From NCBI RefSeq assembly GCF_016907455.1, contig NZ_JAFBCB010000001.1:682001-746000 (forward strand): a stretch of DNA of 64,000 nt, written 5' to 3'. The DNA is from Brachybacterium muris. Lineage in GTDB: Bacteria > Actinomycetota > Actinomycetes > Actinomycetales > Dermabacteraceae. How positions within the stretch are numbered: position 1 is the stretch's first letter; the number at the start of each line of letters is the position of its first letter. Both the position numbers and the translations under genes were made by a program. The notes beneath the pieces were generated by a model. That model searched no databases. It was not told the DNA's origin and saw nothing but the letters and a program-made list of their open reading frames with translations. Shown here one piece after another: positions 44,938-53,771 of this stretch.

Positions 44938-45041
44938 CCCGATGCCGGCGGGAGCCAGTGGTCCCCACCGCGGCGGCTACTGGCCCCCGTCGGCACGATC
45001 GGCGGTCCCCAAGAGCAAGATTCGGTGGCTCCCACGACTAC

Positions 45042-45354
45042 GAATACTCAGTGGGAACGTCAACGTGACGGATCTGGGCGAACGGCACGGTCGTCGCCCC
45101 CTCGAACAGGGGGGACCATGTGACCTGGTCCGGACTGATCTCGATCCGCCGTCGCGTCCCCACCAGCCACAGCCCGGCCCTGCCAGCAGCGCGACCGGCA
45201 GTCCCAGCAGCAGCGGGATCGCGCTGGGGCTGCGTGTGAGGGCGAAGCCGAGTACGGGGACGATCCCGAATACGACAGCCCCGATCACGAGCACTCCTGC
45301 CCCGATCCAGCGGATCCTGGTGGTCTTCCCGGGCGGGAAGACCAGAGGTGGCAT
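45042..45354 (-). pseudogene. PH-like protein copy 3, N-terminal part, frameshifted and cut by IS21
   Basis: The ATG at 45354 has GAGGAG 7 nt upstream and opens MPPLVFPPGKTTRIRWIG, two membrane helices (IGAGVLVIGAVVFGIVPVL, AIPLLLGLPVALLAG). Near 45180 the frame shifts: the continuation GLWLVGTRRRIEISPDQVTW is in another phase and a single missing G in a GGG run would repair it. That frame ends VDVPTEYS at the IS junction. So this gene has two independent lesions. Confidence 0.8.
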
Positions 45355-45395
45355 GGTTGTGCTCCTCGTTCTGCTAGCGCTGGGTGGCGCTTGGA

Positions 45396-45643
45396 TCATG
45401 GCATCTGCCGGGAGCCCAGCCAGTGCTGGTGCGCCGACTGCAGGATCGCTCCTGCTCGCTGGTACCAGGGGGAGATCCCGGTGCCGAAGTCGGACGGCTG
45501 CTGCTTCCGCAGCGACGTGACCAGGACGGTGCGCCCGTCGTCCAGCAGCAGCGCCACCGTGTCCCCGGGCTCGTGCTCACCGGGGACCAGTACCCGGGCG
45601 ATCTGCTCCCAGGGGACCTGGGCGCGGGCACCGAACCCCTCGG
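45396..45643 (-). pseudogene. PH-like protein copy 4, C-terminal fragment abutting valS
   Basis: Immediately after the valS stop codon, and in the same frame as valS, 81 codons encode EGFGARAQVPWEQIARVLVP, LLLDDGRTVLVTSL and AHQHWLGSRQ before a TGA at 45396. This is the PH domain and final helix of the PH-like family without its membrane helices or a start codon. It looks like the product of a deletion or recombination that fused the valS end to a PH-like gene. Confidence 0.75.
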
Positions 45644-45644
45644 C

Positions 45645-48347
45645 TCAGCCCGCGTTGCGGGGCTGCTTGACCGGCGGTTCGCCCAGCTCGACGTCCTCAG
45701 CTGTCACGGCCTCGACATCCCCACCGGTCACGGTGAGGCCTTCGATGCGACCCAGGGCCTCCAGGTCCGAGCGGGCCGCTTCCAGGTGTGCGGTCGCCGC
45801 CTCCGGGGCCACCAGGGTGACCTGCAGGATCGGGGTCTTCTGGGACACCTTCGCGTCGGACTTGATGCGGCGCACCGCGATCACCGCCTGCGCGAGCGAC
45901 TCCAGCAGGGCGGGCTCGGCGCCACCCGAGGCCTCGCGCAGCGGGGCGGCCTCCGGCCAGGGCTGCGTGTGCACGCTGCCCTCGCGCCACCAGGACCACA
46001 CCTCCTCGGTGGCGAACACGATCACCGGGGCGAACAGCCGCAGCAGCACCTCCAGGGCGATCGCCAGGGCCGCACGGGCAGACGCCGCGGCCTGCTCCCC
46101 GGCCTGCCCGTGGGCACGCTCCTTGACCAGCTCGATGTAGTCGTCGCAGAACATCCAGAAGAACGGCTCCACCACGTTCAGCGAGCGCGCGTAGTCCATG
46201 TCGTCGAAGGCGACCGTGGACTGCTCCACCACCTCGGCCAGGCGGGCCAGCAGGGCGCGGTCCAGCGGCTCGGTCACGGCCGACGGGTCCGCGGCGAGGC
46301 GACCGGCCGGATCGGCCGGGGCCGGGCCGAAGCCGAGGGCGAACTTGGAGGCGTTGAGGATCTTGATCGCCAGGCGGCGACCGACCTTCATCTGCCCCTC
46401 GTCGAAGGCGGTGTCCACACCCTGGCGGGCACTGCCGGCCCAGTAGCGCACCCCGTCGGAGCCGTGCTGCTGCAGCAGGCCGATGGGGGTGACCACATTG
46501 CCCTTGGACTTGGACATCTTCTTGCGGTCCGGGTCCAGGATCCAGCCGTTGATGGAGGCGTGGGTCCACGGCAGGGAGTCCTGCTGCAGGTGGGAGCGGA
46601 CGATGGTGGAGAACAGCCAGGTGCGGATGATGTCGTGCCCCTGGGGGCGCAGGTCCATCGGGTACACCTTGGCGAACAGGTCCTCGTCGTGGCCCCACCC
46701 GCCGGCCAGCTGCGGGGTCAGCGAGCTGGTGGCCCAGGTGTCCAGGATGTCCGGGTCGGCGGTGAAGCCGCCGGGCTGGTCGCGCTGGGACTCCTCGAAG
46801 CCGTCCGGCACGTCGATCGTGGGGTCGATCGGCAGGGACTGAACCGGCGGGGTGAGCACCTGCTCGTAGTCGGTCTCGCCGTGCTCATTGACCGCGTACC
46901 AGATCGGGAAGGGCACCCCGAAGAAGCGCTGGCGGGAGATCAGCCAGTCGCCGATCAGGCCCTCCACCCAGTTGCGGTAGCGGGACTCCATGTGGGCGGG
47001 GTGCCAGGTCAGCTCGCGGCCCCGCTCGATCAGGCGGGAGCGCAGGCCGTCCTCGGTGTGGTCGCGACCACCGTTGGCCAGGTACCACTGGCGGCTGGTC
47101 ACGTACTCCAGCGGCTTGTCGCCGTTCTCGTAGAACTTCACCGGGTGGGAGATCTTCTTGGGCTCGCCCACCAGGTCACCGGTCTCGGTGAGCATCTCCA
47201 CCACGCGCTTCTGGGCGCTGAACACGGTGAGCCCCGCGAGCTCGGTGTAGCGGGCGGCGCCCTCCTCGGTGGTGATCCAGGGGGCGTCGGCCACGAAGCG
47301 GCCGTCGCGGCCGATCACCGAGCGGGTGGGCAGGTCCAGCTCGCGCCACCAGATCACGTCGGTGGAGTCGCCGAAGGTGCAGATCATGGCGATGCCCGCA
47401 CCCTTGTCGGCCTGGGCCAGGGGGTGGGGGTTCACCGGCAGCTCCACCCCGAACAGGGGAGAGGTGACGGTGGTGCCGAACAGGTGCTGGTAGCGCTCGT
47501 CGTCGGGGTGGGCCACCAGGGACACGCACGCCGGCAGCAGCTCGGGACGCGTGGTCTCGATGAACACCTTCTCGCCTGAGCCATCGGTACGGGTGAAGCC
47601 GATGCGGTGGTAGGCGCCGTCGCGGTCGCGGTCCTCCTGCTCGGCCTGCGCCACGGCGGTGCGGTAGGTGACGTCCCACATAGTGGGGGCCTCGGCCTGG
47701 TAGGCCTGGCCGGCCTGCAGGTTCTCTAAGAACGCCTGCTGGCTCACGGCGCGGGAACGGGAGTCGATGGTCTGGTACGAGTAATCCCAGTCCACCGAGA
47801 GGCCCAGGGTGCGGAACACCTCCTCGAAGGACTTCTCATCGATCTCGGTGAGCTTCTCGCACAGCTCGATGAAGTTGCGGCGGGAGATCGGCAGCTGGTT
47901 GGCGGCCTTGGACGACTTGTTGTCGCCGCCCTCCTGCGGGGGAGTGAAGTCGGGGTCGTACGGCAGCGACGGATCGCAGCGCACCCCGTAGTAGTTCTGC
48001 ACCCGGCGCTCGGTGGGCAGGCCGTTGTCGTCCCAGCCCAGCGGGTAGAAGCAGTTCTTGCCGCGCATGCGCTGGTAGCGCACGATCATGTCGGCCTGGG
48101 AGTAGCCGAACACGTGGCCGATGTGCAGGGAGCCGGATGCGGTGGGCGGCGGGGTGTCCACGCTGAACACCTGATCGCGGGTGGTGTCGCGGTCGAAGGC
48201 GTAGTCCTGGCGCTCGCTCCATACGCCGTCCCACTTGGTCTCCAGACCCTCCAGGGAGGGGCGGTCGGGGACGGTGGATCCGGTGGTGGATCCGGGGAGG
48301 GCGTGGCCGGTGGTGCCGGCGTCCGGGCGCGCAGAGGTATCGGTCAT
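45645..48347 (-). CDS. valS: valyl-tRNA synthetase
   Basis: A 900-residue class I synthetase that charges tRNA-Val. The ATP-site motifs are SGSLHIGHVFGYS (HIGH, about residue 75) and RKKMSKSKGNV (KMSKS), with the editing-domain region ETTRPELLPACVSLVAH between them and the WATSSLTPQLAGGW block near the active site. The C-terminus has a short anticodon-domain tail. ATG at 48347 is used; an in-frame ATG at 48356 is possible and neither has a strong ribosome-binding site. No T-box leader is evident. Confidence 0.95.
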   Translation of the reverse strand: MTDTSARPDAGTTGHALPGSTTGSTVPDRPSLEGLETKWDGVWSERQDYAFDRDTTRDQVFSVDTPPPTASGSLHIGHVFGYSQADMIVRYQRMRGKNCFYPLGWDDNGLPTERRVQNYYGVRCDPSLPYDPDFTPPQEGGDNKSSKAANQLPISRRNFIELCEKLTEIDEKSFEEVFRTLGLSVDWDYSYQTIDSRSRAVSQQAFLENLQAGQAYQAEAPTMWDVTYRTAVAQAEQEDRDRDGAYHRIGFTRTDGSGEKVFIETTRPELLPACVSLVAHPDDERYQHLFGTTVTSPLFGVELPVNPHPLAQADKGAGIAMICTFGDSTDVIWWRELDLPTRSVIGRDGRFVADAPWITTEEGAARYTELAGLTVFSAQKRVVEMLTETGDLVGEPKKISHPVKFYENGDKPLEYVTSRQWYLANGGRDHTEDGLRSRLIERGRELTWHPAHMESRYRNWVEGLIGDWLISRQRFFGVPFPIWYAVNEHGETDYEQVLTPPVQSLPIDPTIDVPDGFEESQRDQPGGFTADPDILDTWATSSLTPQLAGGWGHDEDLFAKVYPMDLRPQGHDIIRTWLFSTIVRSHLQQDSLPWTHASINGWILDPDRKKMSKSKGNVVTPIGLLQQHGSDGVRYWAGSARQGVDTAFDEGQMKVGRRLAIKILNASKFALGFGPAPADPAGRLAADPSAVTEPLDRALLARLAEVVEQSTVAFDDMDYARSLNVVEPFFWMFCDDYIELVKERAHGQAGEQAAASARAALAIALEVLLRLFAPVIVFATEEVWSWWREGSVHTQPWPEAAPLREASGGAEPALLESLAQAVIAVRRIKSDAKVSQKTPILQVTLVAPEAATAHLEAARSDLEALGRIEGLTVTGGDVEAVTAEDVELGEPPVKQPRNAG

Positions 48348-48543
48348 GGGCGCCATTGTTCCAGGATGCGGGCGAGGGTGCACGACGGGGGCGGTGTCGG
48401 TGCGGTCACGCCGCCGCTGCCCGCGCCCCCATGCGCAGCCACCATCCCCCCTTGCCCTCGTCTATCGGGCGCCTCGGTGCGGATTCCTGGGATATGGGGG
48501 CGTGGATGCCAGGAAACTGCACCGAGGTGCGAGGGAGCCGTGC
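48348..48543. other. intergenic region between valS and the lipoate ligase gene
   Basis: About 190 bp without a supported gene. It must hold the valS promoter but I could not pick out convincing -35/-10 hexamers. Confidence 0.4.
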
Positions 48544-49602
48544 TCACGGCACGCGGGCGGTCCACTCCTCGGTGCCGAACTTCGTCTCCACCAGCTCGCG
48601 GGCACGGGCCAGCTCGGCATCGGTGTAGGTGGCAGGGCGGGTGTCATAGTGGCCGCGGAAATGGTCCAGGAACCCGTCGATGATCTGCTCACGGGCCAGG
48701 CCCGTCTGGGAGCGCATCGGGTCCACCCGCTTGTTGGCGCTGCGGGTGCCCTTGTCCGAGAGCTTCTCGCGGCCGATGCGCAGCACCTCGCCCATCTTGT
48801 CGGCGTCGATGTCGTAGGCCATGGTCACGTGGTGCAGCAGCACGCCGCCGGCGAAGCGACGCTGCGCGGCACCGCCGATCTTGCCCTGCTCGGAGGCGAT
48901 GTCGTTAAGCGGCACGTACCGGGCCTTCACCCCGATCTCGGCAAGGGCGCCCATCACCCAGTCGTCCAGGTACGCGTAGGCCTGCTCGAAGCTGAGCCCC
49001 TCCACCAGGGAGGTGGGCACCACCAGGGAGTAGGTGAGGCAGTTGCCGGGCTCCATGAACATGGCCCCACCGCCGGTGATGCGACGCACCACCCCGATGC
49101 CGTGCTTTCGCGCGCCCTCGGCGTCGATCTCGTTGCGCAGCGACTGGTAGGAGCCGATCACCACCAGCGGTGAGTCCCAGTCCCAGATGCGGAACAGGGG
49201 CGGGCGGCGGCCGGCGGCCACCTCCAGCGGCAGCACCTCGTCCAGGGCCACGTGCATCACCGGTTCCATCACCGCCGGTTCGAACACGTCGAAGGTGAGC
49301 TCGTCCCAGCTGCTGGCATGACCGAGCGCTCGTCGCACCGCGATCGCGACGGCCTCGGCGTCGAAGCCGATCATCTGCACGGGCTCCGGCCGGGCGTCCA
49401 GGCGCGCGGTGATCGCGGCGCCCAGCTCGGCGGCGGTCGCCTCCACCGGCATCCCCACCAGGGCGGCGTTGATGTCCTCCAGGGCGTCGTCGGGCTCCAG
49501 GAAGAAATCGCCGAACACGTGGACGGAGGCGATCTTCTCGTCACTGGCCTCGACGTCGACGGAGACTAGCTTGCCTCCGCGCACCTTGAACTCTCCGCGC
49601 AA
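48544..49602 (-). CDS. lipoate--protein ligase family protein
   Basis: The 352-residue protein attaches lipoate (or a related acid) to carrier domains. An accessory domain comes first (FKVRGGKLVSVDVE, FFLEPDDALEDINAALVG), as in the actinobacterial LplA group, followed by the catalytic domain with RRITGGGAMFMEPGNCLTYS, and the Lys of QGKIGGAAQRR that binds the lipoyl-adenylate. The frame is open to 49788, but the TTG at 49602 has GAGGAG 5 nt upstream and gives the family N-terminus, so TTG is chosen. Confidence 0.88.
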   Translation of the reverse strand: MRGEFKVRGGKLVSVDVEASDEKIASVHVFGDFFLEPDDALEDINAALVGMPVEATAAELGAAITARLDARPEPVQMIGFDAEAVAIAVRRALGHASSWDELTFDVFEPAVMEPVMHVALDEVLPLEVAAGRRPPLFRIWDWDSPLVVIGSYQSLRNEIDAEGARKHGIGVVRRITGGGAMFMEPGNCLTYSLVVPTSLVEGLSFEQAYAYLDDWVMGALAEIGVKARYVPLNDIASEQGKIGGAAQRRFAGGVLLHHVTMAYDIDADKMGEVLRIGREKLSDKGTRSANKRVDPMRSQTGLAREQIIDGFLDHFRGHYDTRPATYTDAELARARELVETKFGTEEWTARVP

Positions 49603-49678
49603 TGGAACTCCTCGAATAGATCGGGCGCCGCTGCCGATCGGTGACAGGGGCGCGATGGTGGTGGCCGGGACGGCCGGG

Positions 49679-51001
49679 TCAGGGCTTGGTGGCCAGGGAC
49701 AGCAGGGCCCCGTGCACGGCAGTGACCAGGTCCTCAGCGGTGTCCCCCTTGGCGGCCTGGATGATGTAGGTGCGGCCGTCGAACTCACGGGTCACCCGCG
49801 GCAGCAGGGTCGTCCAGTTCTTCGATCGTCCCACCGAGACCAGGAACGTGCCCGCCCGCGGATCGCCCTCGCGGTGCAGGCGCACCGCCAGTGCATCCGG
49901 CTCGAGATCGGGCTGACGGCGCGGCACCAGTGGGAACCCGGCAGCGGCCAACATCTGCGGGTCGAACACATCCCACAGCAGGGCGCGGGCCTCCTCCATC
50001 GCGTGCGAGGCGGGCTCCCCGATGAACTCGGGCACCGACGGCGCGTACGTCGGGTCGTCGTGGCGGCGCTCGCCGGAGGCGATGCCGCGCAGGCGCCGCT
50101 CCGCCCGGCCACGGCTCTCCTCGTCGGGGAGGGCACCGATGTTCAACGGGTGGGACCGATGCGGGCGAGTGCCCACCAGCCACACCGGTGAGCCCTCCTC
50201 GACCGCGTCGAACTCCACCCCGAGCCCTGTGCCGCTGGCCCCCACCTGCAACCAGGCTCCGCGGCCGCGGCGGCTGGTGGAGAACCGCACCGGACGGCCG
50301 TACAGCTCGGCGGCCACCAGGCGCAGGGTGTCCAGGTGCGAGCGGAACTCCTTGACCACGTCCTGATCGAGCAGGATCCGCGGAGAGACCGCCCGGTACA
50401 CCGAGGTGGCCGGGGCGTCCTCCCCGAACTCACCGATCAGGCGCCAGAAGTCGGCTCGCTTGGAGTCCTTCTTCACCAGACGCTTGGCCAGGGCCGCCCA
50501 GGTGGTGCGGATCAGGTGCTCGTCCTTGACGTCCAGGGAGCTCTTGCGGTGCTTGGGCAGCAGCAGCACGAGGCGGCTCGCCGGCGTGGGCAGCGCAGCC
50601 AGCGCAGCGGTGACGGCGCCGGCCTCGATCGTGCCGTCCACGATCACCTTGATCGCGATGCGGTCCTCGGCCCCGGAGGTCAGCGGCGCCTCGAGGTCGA
50701 ACAGATCGCTACCGGAACGCGAGGAGGTGCGGAACGCGGTGGCCGGTGCGTCAATCCCGGCGATCACCTGGCAGAAGGCCTTGCGGGCCTTCGGGTCGCG
50801 CAGCAGGTACTCCAGCAGATAGCGGGCCATCTCCTCACGCTTGGTGCGCTTGCCCGGGCCGTTCTCGGCAGGTGCACTGCCGTTGGATGCTGCTGATCCG
50901 GTGGCTGCTGCGGGACCGGAGGCACCACCGGCAGCGGCACGCTGGGACATGTCGAACGCGTAGGAGATCATGCGTCCGGTGGACAGGTTCGAGGCGGCCA
51001 C
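49679..51001 (-). CDS. hypothetical protein
   Basis: A 440-residue protein I do not recognise. After an Ala/Gly/Ser-rich low-complexity start it has an acidic-basic helical region (KREEMARYLLEYLLRDPKAR), alternating strands (RIAIKVIVDGTI, SRLVLLLPKHRKSS), a glycine-rich SRRGRGAWLQVGASGTG, and a C-terminal part with TFLVSVGRSKNWTTLLPRV. There is no signal peptide. AAGGAG precedes the GTG start. It lies between the lipoate ligase and ABC exporter genes on the same strand, 76 bp and 87 bp away. Confidence 0.7.
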   Translation of the reverse strand: MAASNLSTGRMISYAFDMSQRAAAGGASGPAAATGSAASNGSAPAENGPGKRTKREEMARYLLEYLLRDPKARKAFCQVIAGIDAPATAFRTSSRSGSDLFDLEAPLTSGAEDRIAIKVIVDGTIEAGAVTAALAALPTPASRLVLLLPKHRKSSLDVKDEHLIRTTWAALAKRLVKKDSKRADFWRLIGEFGEDAPATSVYRAVSPRILLDQDVVKEFRSHLDTLRLVAAELYGRPVRFSTSRRGRGAWLQVGASGTGLGVEFDAVEEGSPVWLVGTRPHRSHPLNIGALPDEESRGRAERRLRGIASGERRHDDPTYAPSVPEFIGEPASHAMEEARALLWDVFDPQMLAAAGFPLVPRRQPDLEPDALAVRLHREGDPRAGTFLVSVGRSKNWTTLLPRVTREFDGRTYIIQAAKGDTAEDLVTAVHGALLSLATKP

Positions 51002-51088
51002 GGCGTGCTCCTTCTGTCGGGTGGGCGCGGGCGCGCCACCTGCTCACTCTACGGAACTGGGCCCCGGCAGGGCAGGTCCGATCCCCGA

Positions 51089-52090
51089 TCAGCGGCCCTG
51101 CGCGTAGATCTGCCGCACCAGATCCTCGATGGCGGGCTCGGCGAGGGACAGGTCCCGCACCTCGGCCTGCGCGCTGATCGCCGCCAGCAGGGCCGGGACG
51201 GTCAGCTGGCTGCCGTGGAAGCGGATCCGGTGACGGATCCCCTCGGCCTCCACGGTGCCCGGTTCGGCCCCGACCGGAAGGTCCAAGCGTGCCCGGGGCT
51301 CGGCGAGGTCCACCACCAGTTCACGGGGTGCGCCCAGGCTCTCGCGGAACCCGGCCAACGGCCCGTCGTAGGCGATGGAACCGGAGCCCAGCACCACGAT
51401 CCGTTCGCACAGCCGCTCCACATCGCTCATGTCGTGCGTGGTCAGGAACAAGGTGGTGCCGCGCTCGGCACGGTCCTCACGCAGGAAGCGTCGCAGCCCC
51501 TCCTTGGAGACCATGTCGAGCCCGATCGTCGGCTCGTCCAGGATCACCAGCGCGGGGGAGTGCAGCAGCGCCGCGGCCACCTCGCCGCGCATCCGCTGGC
51601 CCAGGGACAGCTGCCGCACCGGCTGGTCCAGGAACGGTGCCAGGTCCAGGCCGTCGACCAGCCGGGCAAGGCGTGCGTCGCGCTGGGCGTCGGTGAGGCG
51701 GTGCATCGCCGCGAGGATCCGGTAGGAGTCGCGCAGCGGCAGGTCCCACCACAGTTGGGAGCGCTGCCCGAACACCACCCCGATCTCCCGGGCAAGCTGC
51801 CTCCGCTCCGGTACCGGCCGCCTGCCGAGCACCCGCACCTGCCCGCTCGTGGGCTGCAGGATCCCGGTCATCATCTTGATGGTGGTGGACTTGCCGGCGC
51901 CGTTGGCGCCCACGAACCCGACCGCCTCGCCGCGCTGCACGGTGAGGGTCACGTCGTCCACCGCCCGCACCACACGCTTGCGGCGCAGTCGGGATCCCTC
52001 GGCCTTGGTGCGCACCACGTAGTCGCGCCGCAGCTCCTCGAGCACGACCGCGGGGTCGTCGGGGTCGTCGGGGGTGGGGTCGGTGCTCAT
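51089..52090 (-). CDS. ABC-2 type exporter ATP-binding protein (COG4586-like)
   Basis: A 333-residue ABC ATPase with Walker A GANGAGKST, Q-loop VVFGQRSQLWWDLP, signature LSLGQRMRGE and Walker B LVILDEPTIGLD. The FGQRSQLWW block is typical of the COG4586 group. The C-terminal 90 residues form an extra domain. The start overlaps the permease gene by 4 bp. With the two permeases that follow it forms a three-gene exporter of unknown substrate. Confidence 0.9.
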   Translation of the reverse strand: MSTDPTPDDPDDPAVVLEELRRDYVVRTKAEGSRLRRKRVVRAVDDVTLTVQRGEAVGFVGANGAGKSTTIKMMTGILQPTSGQVRVLGRRPVPERRQLAREIGVVFGQRSQLWWDLPLRDSYRILAAMHRLTDAQRDARLARLVDGLDLAPFLDQPVRQLSLGQRMRGEVAAALLHSPALVILDEPTIGLDMVSKEGLRRFLREDRAERGTTLFLTTHDMSDVERLCERIVVLGSGSIAYDGPLAGFRESLGAPRELVVDLAEPRARLDLPVGAEPGTVEAEGIRHRIRFHGSQLTVPALLAAISAQAEVRDLSLAEPAIEDLVRQIYAQGR

Positions 52091-52923
52091 CCGCCTGCTC
52101 CTGTGTACTTGCGGACCCCCGCACGCCACAGCAGGGCGGCGACGGTCCAGGTGAGGATCGCGGCCGGTACACCCATCCAGCCGGTCCACTGCGGTAGCAG
52201 CGTCGGCCCGGGCAGGTCCAGCAGCACGAGGGTGGGGGCGTAGGCGACCAGCGTCGCCGGGATCACGAAGGTGAAGAACGCGCGCATCGGCAGCGCGAAC
52301 ACGGCACTGGGGGTGGTGGCCACGTAGTTGCCGCCATAGGTGAAGGCGTTGGCGAACTCGCGACCGTCGATCAGCCAGAACTGCATCGCCCCGGCCATCG
52401 TCAGCAGCGCACCGAAGATCGCGGCGCCGGCCAGTGGTGCGATCACCGCGAGTGCCACCGTGGCGGGGGTGGGGGAGAAGCCGGCGATGCCGAGGGCCAC
52501 CACGTACATTCCAAGGCCCACTACGATCCGGCCCAGGCGCCGCAGCGAGAGGTCCAGGCTGGAGATCTGCAGCAGCATCGGCACCGGCCGGATCAGCAGG
52601 GTCTCCAGCTTCCCGGAGCGGATGTAGGTGGAGAGCCCGTCGATCTCGCCCAGCAGCAGATCAGCGATGCCGAAGGCCAGGGCCCCCAGCCCGTACACCA
52701 CCGCCACCTGCGGCAGGGTCATCCCGCCGAGGGTGCCCACGTTCGCCAGGATCACCCACAGCTCCAGGAACTCCACCGCCACGATCAGCACCTGCCCGGC
52801 CAGGTCCGAGACGAAGCTGGTGCGGTAGGCGGCCTGGGAGCGGATCCGGGAGCCGTACAGGGTGCGCACCATGTGTGCAGTGGACACCGGCCGGTCCGCT
52901 CGGGGGGTCGAGGTCTCAGCCAC
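52087..52923 (-). CDS. ABC-2 type permease (COG3694-like)
   Basis: 278 residues with six hydrophobic segments, and the conserved GLSTYIRSGKLETLLIRPVP loop characteristic of this permease group. GTG start at 52923. The gene overlaps its neighbours on both sides, showing tight coupling with the ATPase and the second permease. Confidence 0.85.
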   Translation of the reverse strand: MAETSTPRADRPVSTAHMVRTLYGSRIRSQAAYRTSFVSDLAGQVLIVAVEFLELWVILANVGTLGGMTLPQVAVVYGLGALAFGIADLLLGEIDGLSTYIRSGKLETLLIRPVPMLLQISSLDLSLRRLGRIVVGLGMYVVALGIAGFSPTPATVALAVIAPLAGAAIFGALLTMAGAMQFWLIDGREFANAFTYGGNYVATTPSAVFALPMRAFFTFVIPATLVAYAPTLVLLDLPGPTLLPQWTGWMGVPAAILTWTVAALLWRAGVRKYTGAGG

Positions 52924-53710
52924 CCTGCACCTCCACCGACCGCACCCCGGCGCGCAGCATCAGCACCGCGGCACCAGCGAGTACCGCCACCCAGCCCACC
53001 TGGATCCCGATCAGCGGCAGCGCATCGAGAGGGGAGAGGCGACCGGAGAGGGTGTCGATCGGGGTCTGGATCATGGAGGGGAACGGGGTGGCACGGGCGA
53101 TGGTCAGCAGCCAGTCCGGGAACCACACGATGGGGATCAGGAAACCCGAGAGCAGGTTCATCACTGCCATGTACACGGTGGTCAGGCCCCTCGTCTCGAT
53201 CAGCCAGAACGCGGCCAGGTTCACCATCATGTCCGCCAGGAACGCCACCGTGATCGCGAGCAGCACCGCCGACGCCCCCAGCAGGTAGGAGAAGGGCTCA
53301 GAGGGCAGCGCGATCCCGGTGACCAGGGCGCCGATCAGCATCGGCGGGATCCCGCGGGCCAGCAGCAGGAACCCGGAGCGGCCCAGCTTCGCGGCGTAGA
53401 ACTGGCCCAGCAGGTCCACGGGGCGCAGCAGGTCGATCGCCACATCGCCCTGCCGTATCCGCAAGGCGAGCTCGCGGGTGCCGAACACCTCGATGGGGGC
53501 CAGCAGCGCCTGACCCAGCCACACGTAGGTGGCGGCCTGCAGGGCGTCGTAGCCGTTCAGCTCGCCGCCCGCGGAGCCGATCGCGGCCAGCATGATCGAG
53601 GCGCGGATGAAGCCGAAGATCGTATTGGTGAACACGCCGGCGGCGGTGGCCACCCGGTACGTGGAGTACTGCCGGAACGACGCGGCGGCGATCCTCCGGT
53701 ATGCGAGCAC
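52916..53710 (-). CDS. ABC-2 type permease (COG4587-like)
   Basis: 264 residues with six hydrophobic segments, starting LAYRRIAAASFRQYSTYR, and a cytoplasmic loop with ELALRIRQGDVAIDLLRPVD matching the loop in the neighbouring permease. GTG start at 53710. It is the first gene of the minus-strand transporter operon and is divergent from an AraC-type regulator, with three 22-bp repeats in the 166-bp spacer. Confidence 0.85.
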   Translation of the reverse strand: MLAYRRIAAASFRQYSTYRVATAAGVFTNTIFGFIRASIMLAAIGSAGGELNGYDALQAATYVWLGQALLAPIEVFGTRELALRIRQGDVAIDLLRPVDLLGQFYAAKLGRSGFLLLARGIPPMLIGALVTGIALPSEPFSYLLGASAVLLAITVAFLADMMVNLAAFWLIETRGLTTVYMAVMNLLSGFLIPIVWFPDWLLTIARATPFPSMIQTPIDTLSGRLSPLDALPLIGIQVGWVAVLAGAAVLMLRAGVRSVEVQGG

Positions 53711-53771
53711 CGGGCGAGCCTAGTGGCCGGTGGGAGCGGGGACAAGGACGACCAGGGGGAGGCTGCTGTCG

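Larger units (their letters stand above)
42476..45041 (+). mobile_element. IS21-family insertion sequence, copy 2
   Basis: 2566 bp, inverted relative to copy 1 and encoding identical IstA and IstB. It is flanked by GAATA direct repeats (42471-42475 and 45042-45046), the complement of the TATTC repeats around copy 1. The host sequence, read along the interrupted gene, is CCCACTGAGTATTCACCCA, nearly the same as the copy 1 target, and the element lies in the same orientation relative to that target. Confidence 0.93.

Noticed and set aside
45640-45650. The TGA at the end of valS as a second selenocysteine codon
   Set aside because: There is no convincing SECIS hairpin after it and the downstream in-frame sequence matches the PH-like paralogues, so a truncated gene next to valS is more likely.
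48357-48543. T-box leader before valS
   Set aside because: I found no T-box sequence or anti-terminator pairing in the short leader.
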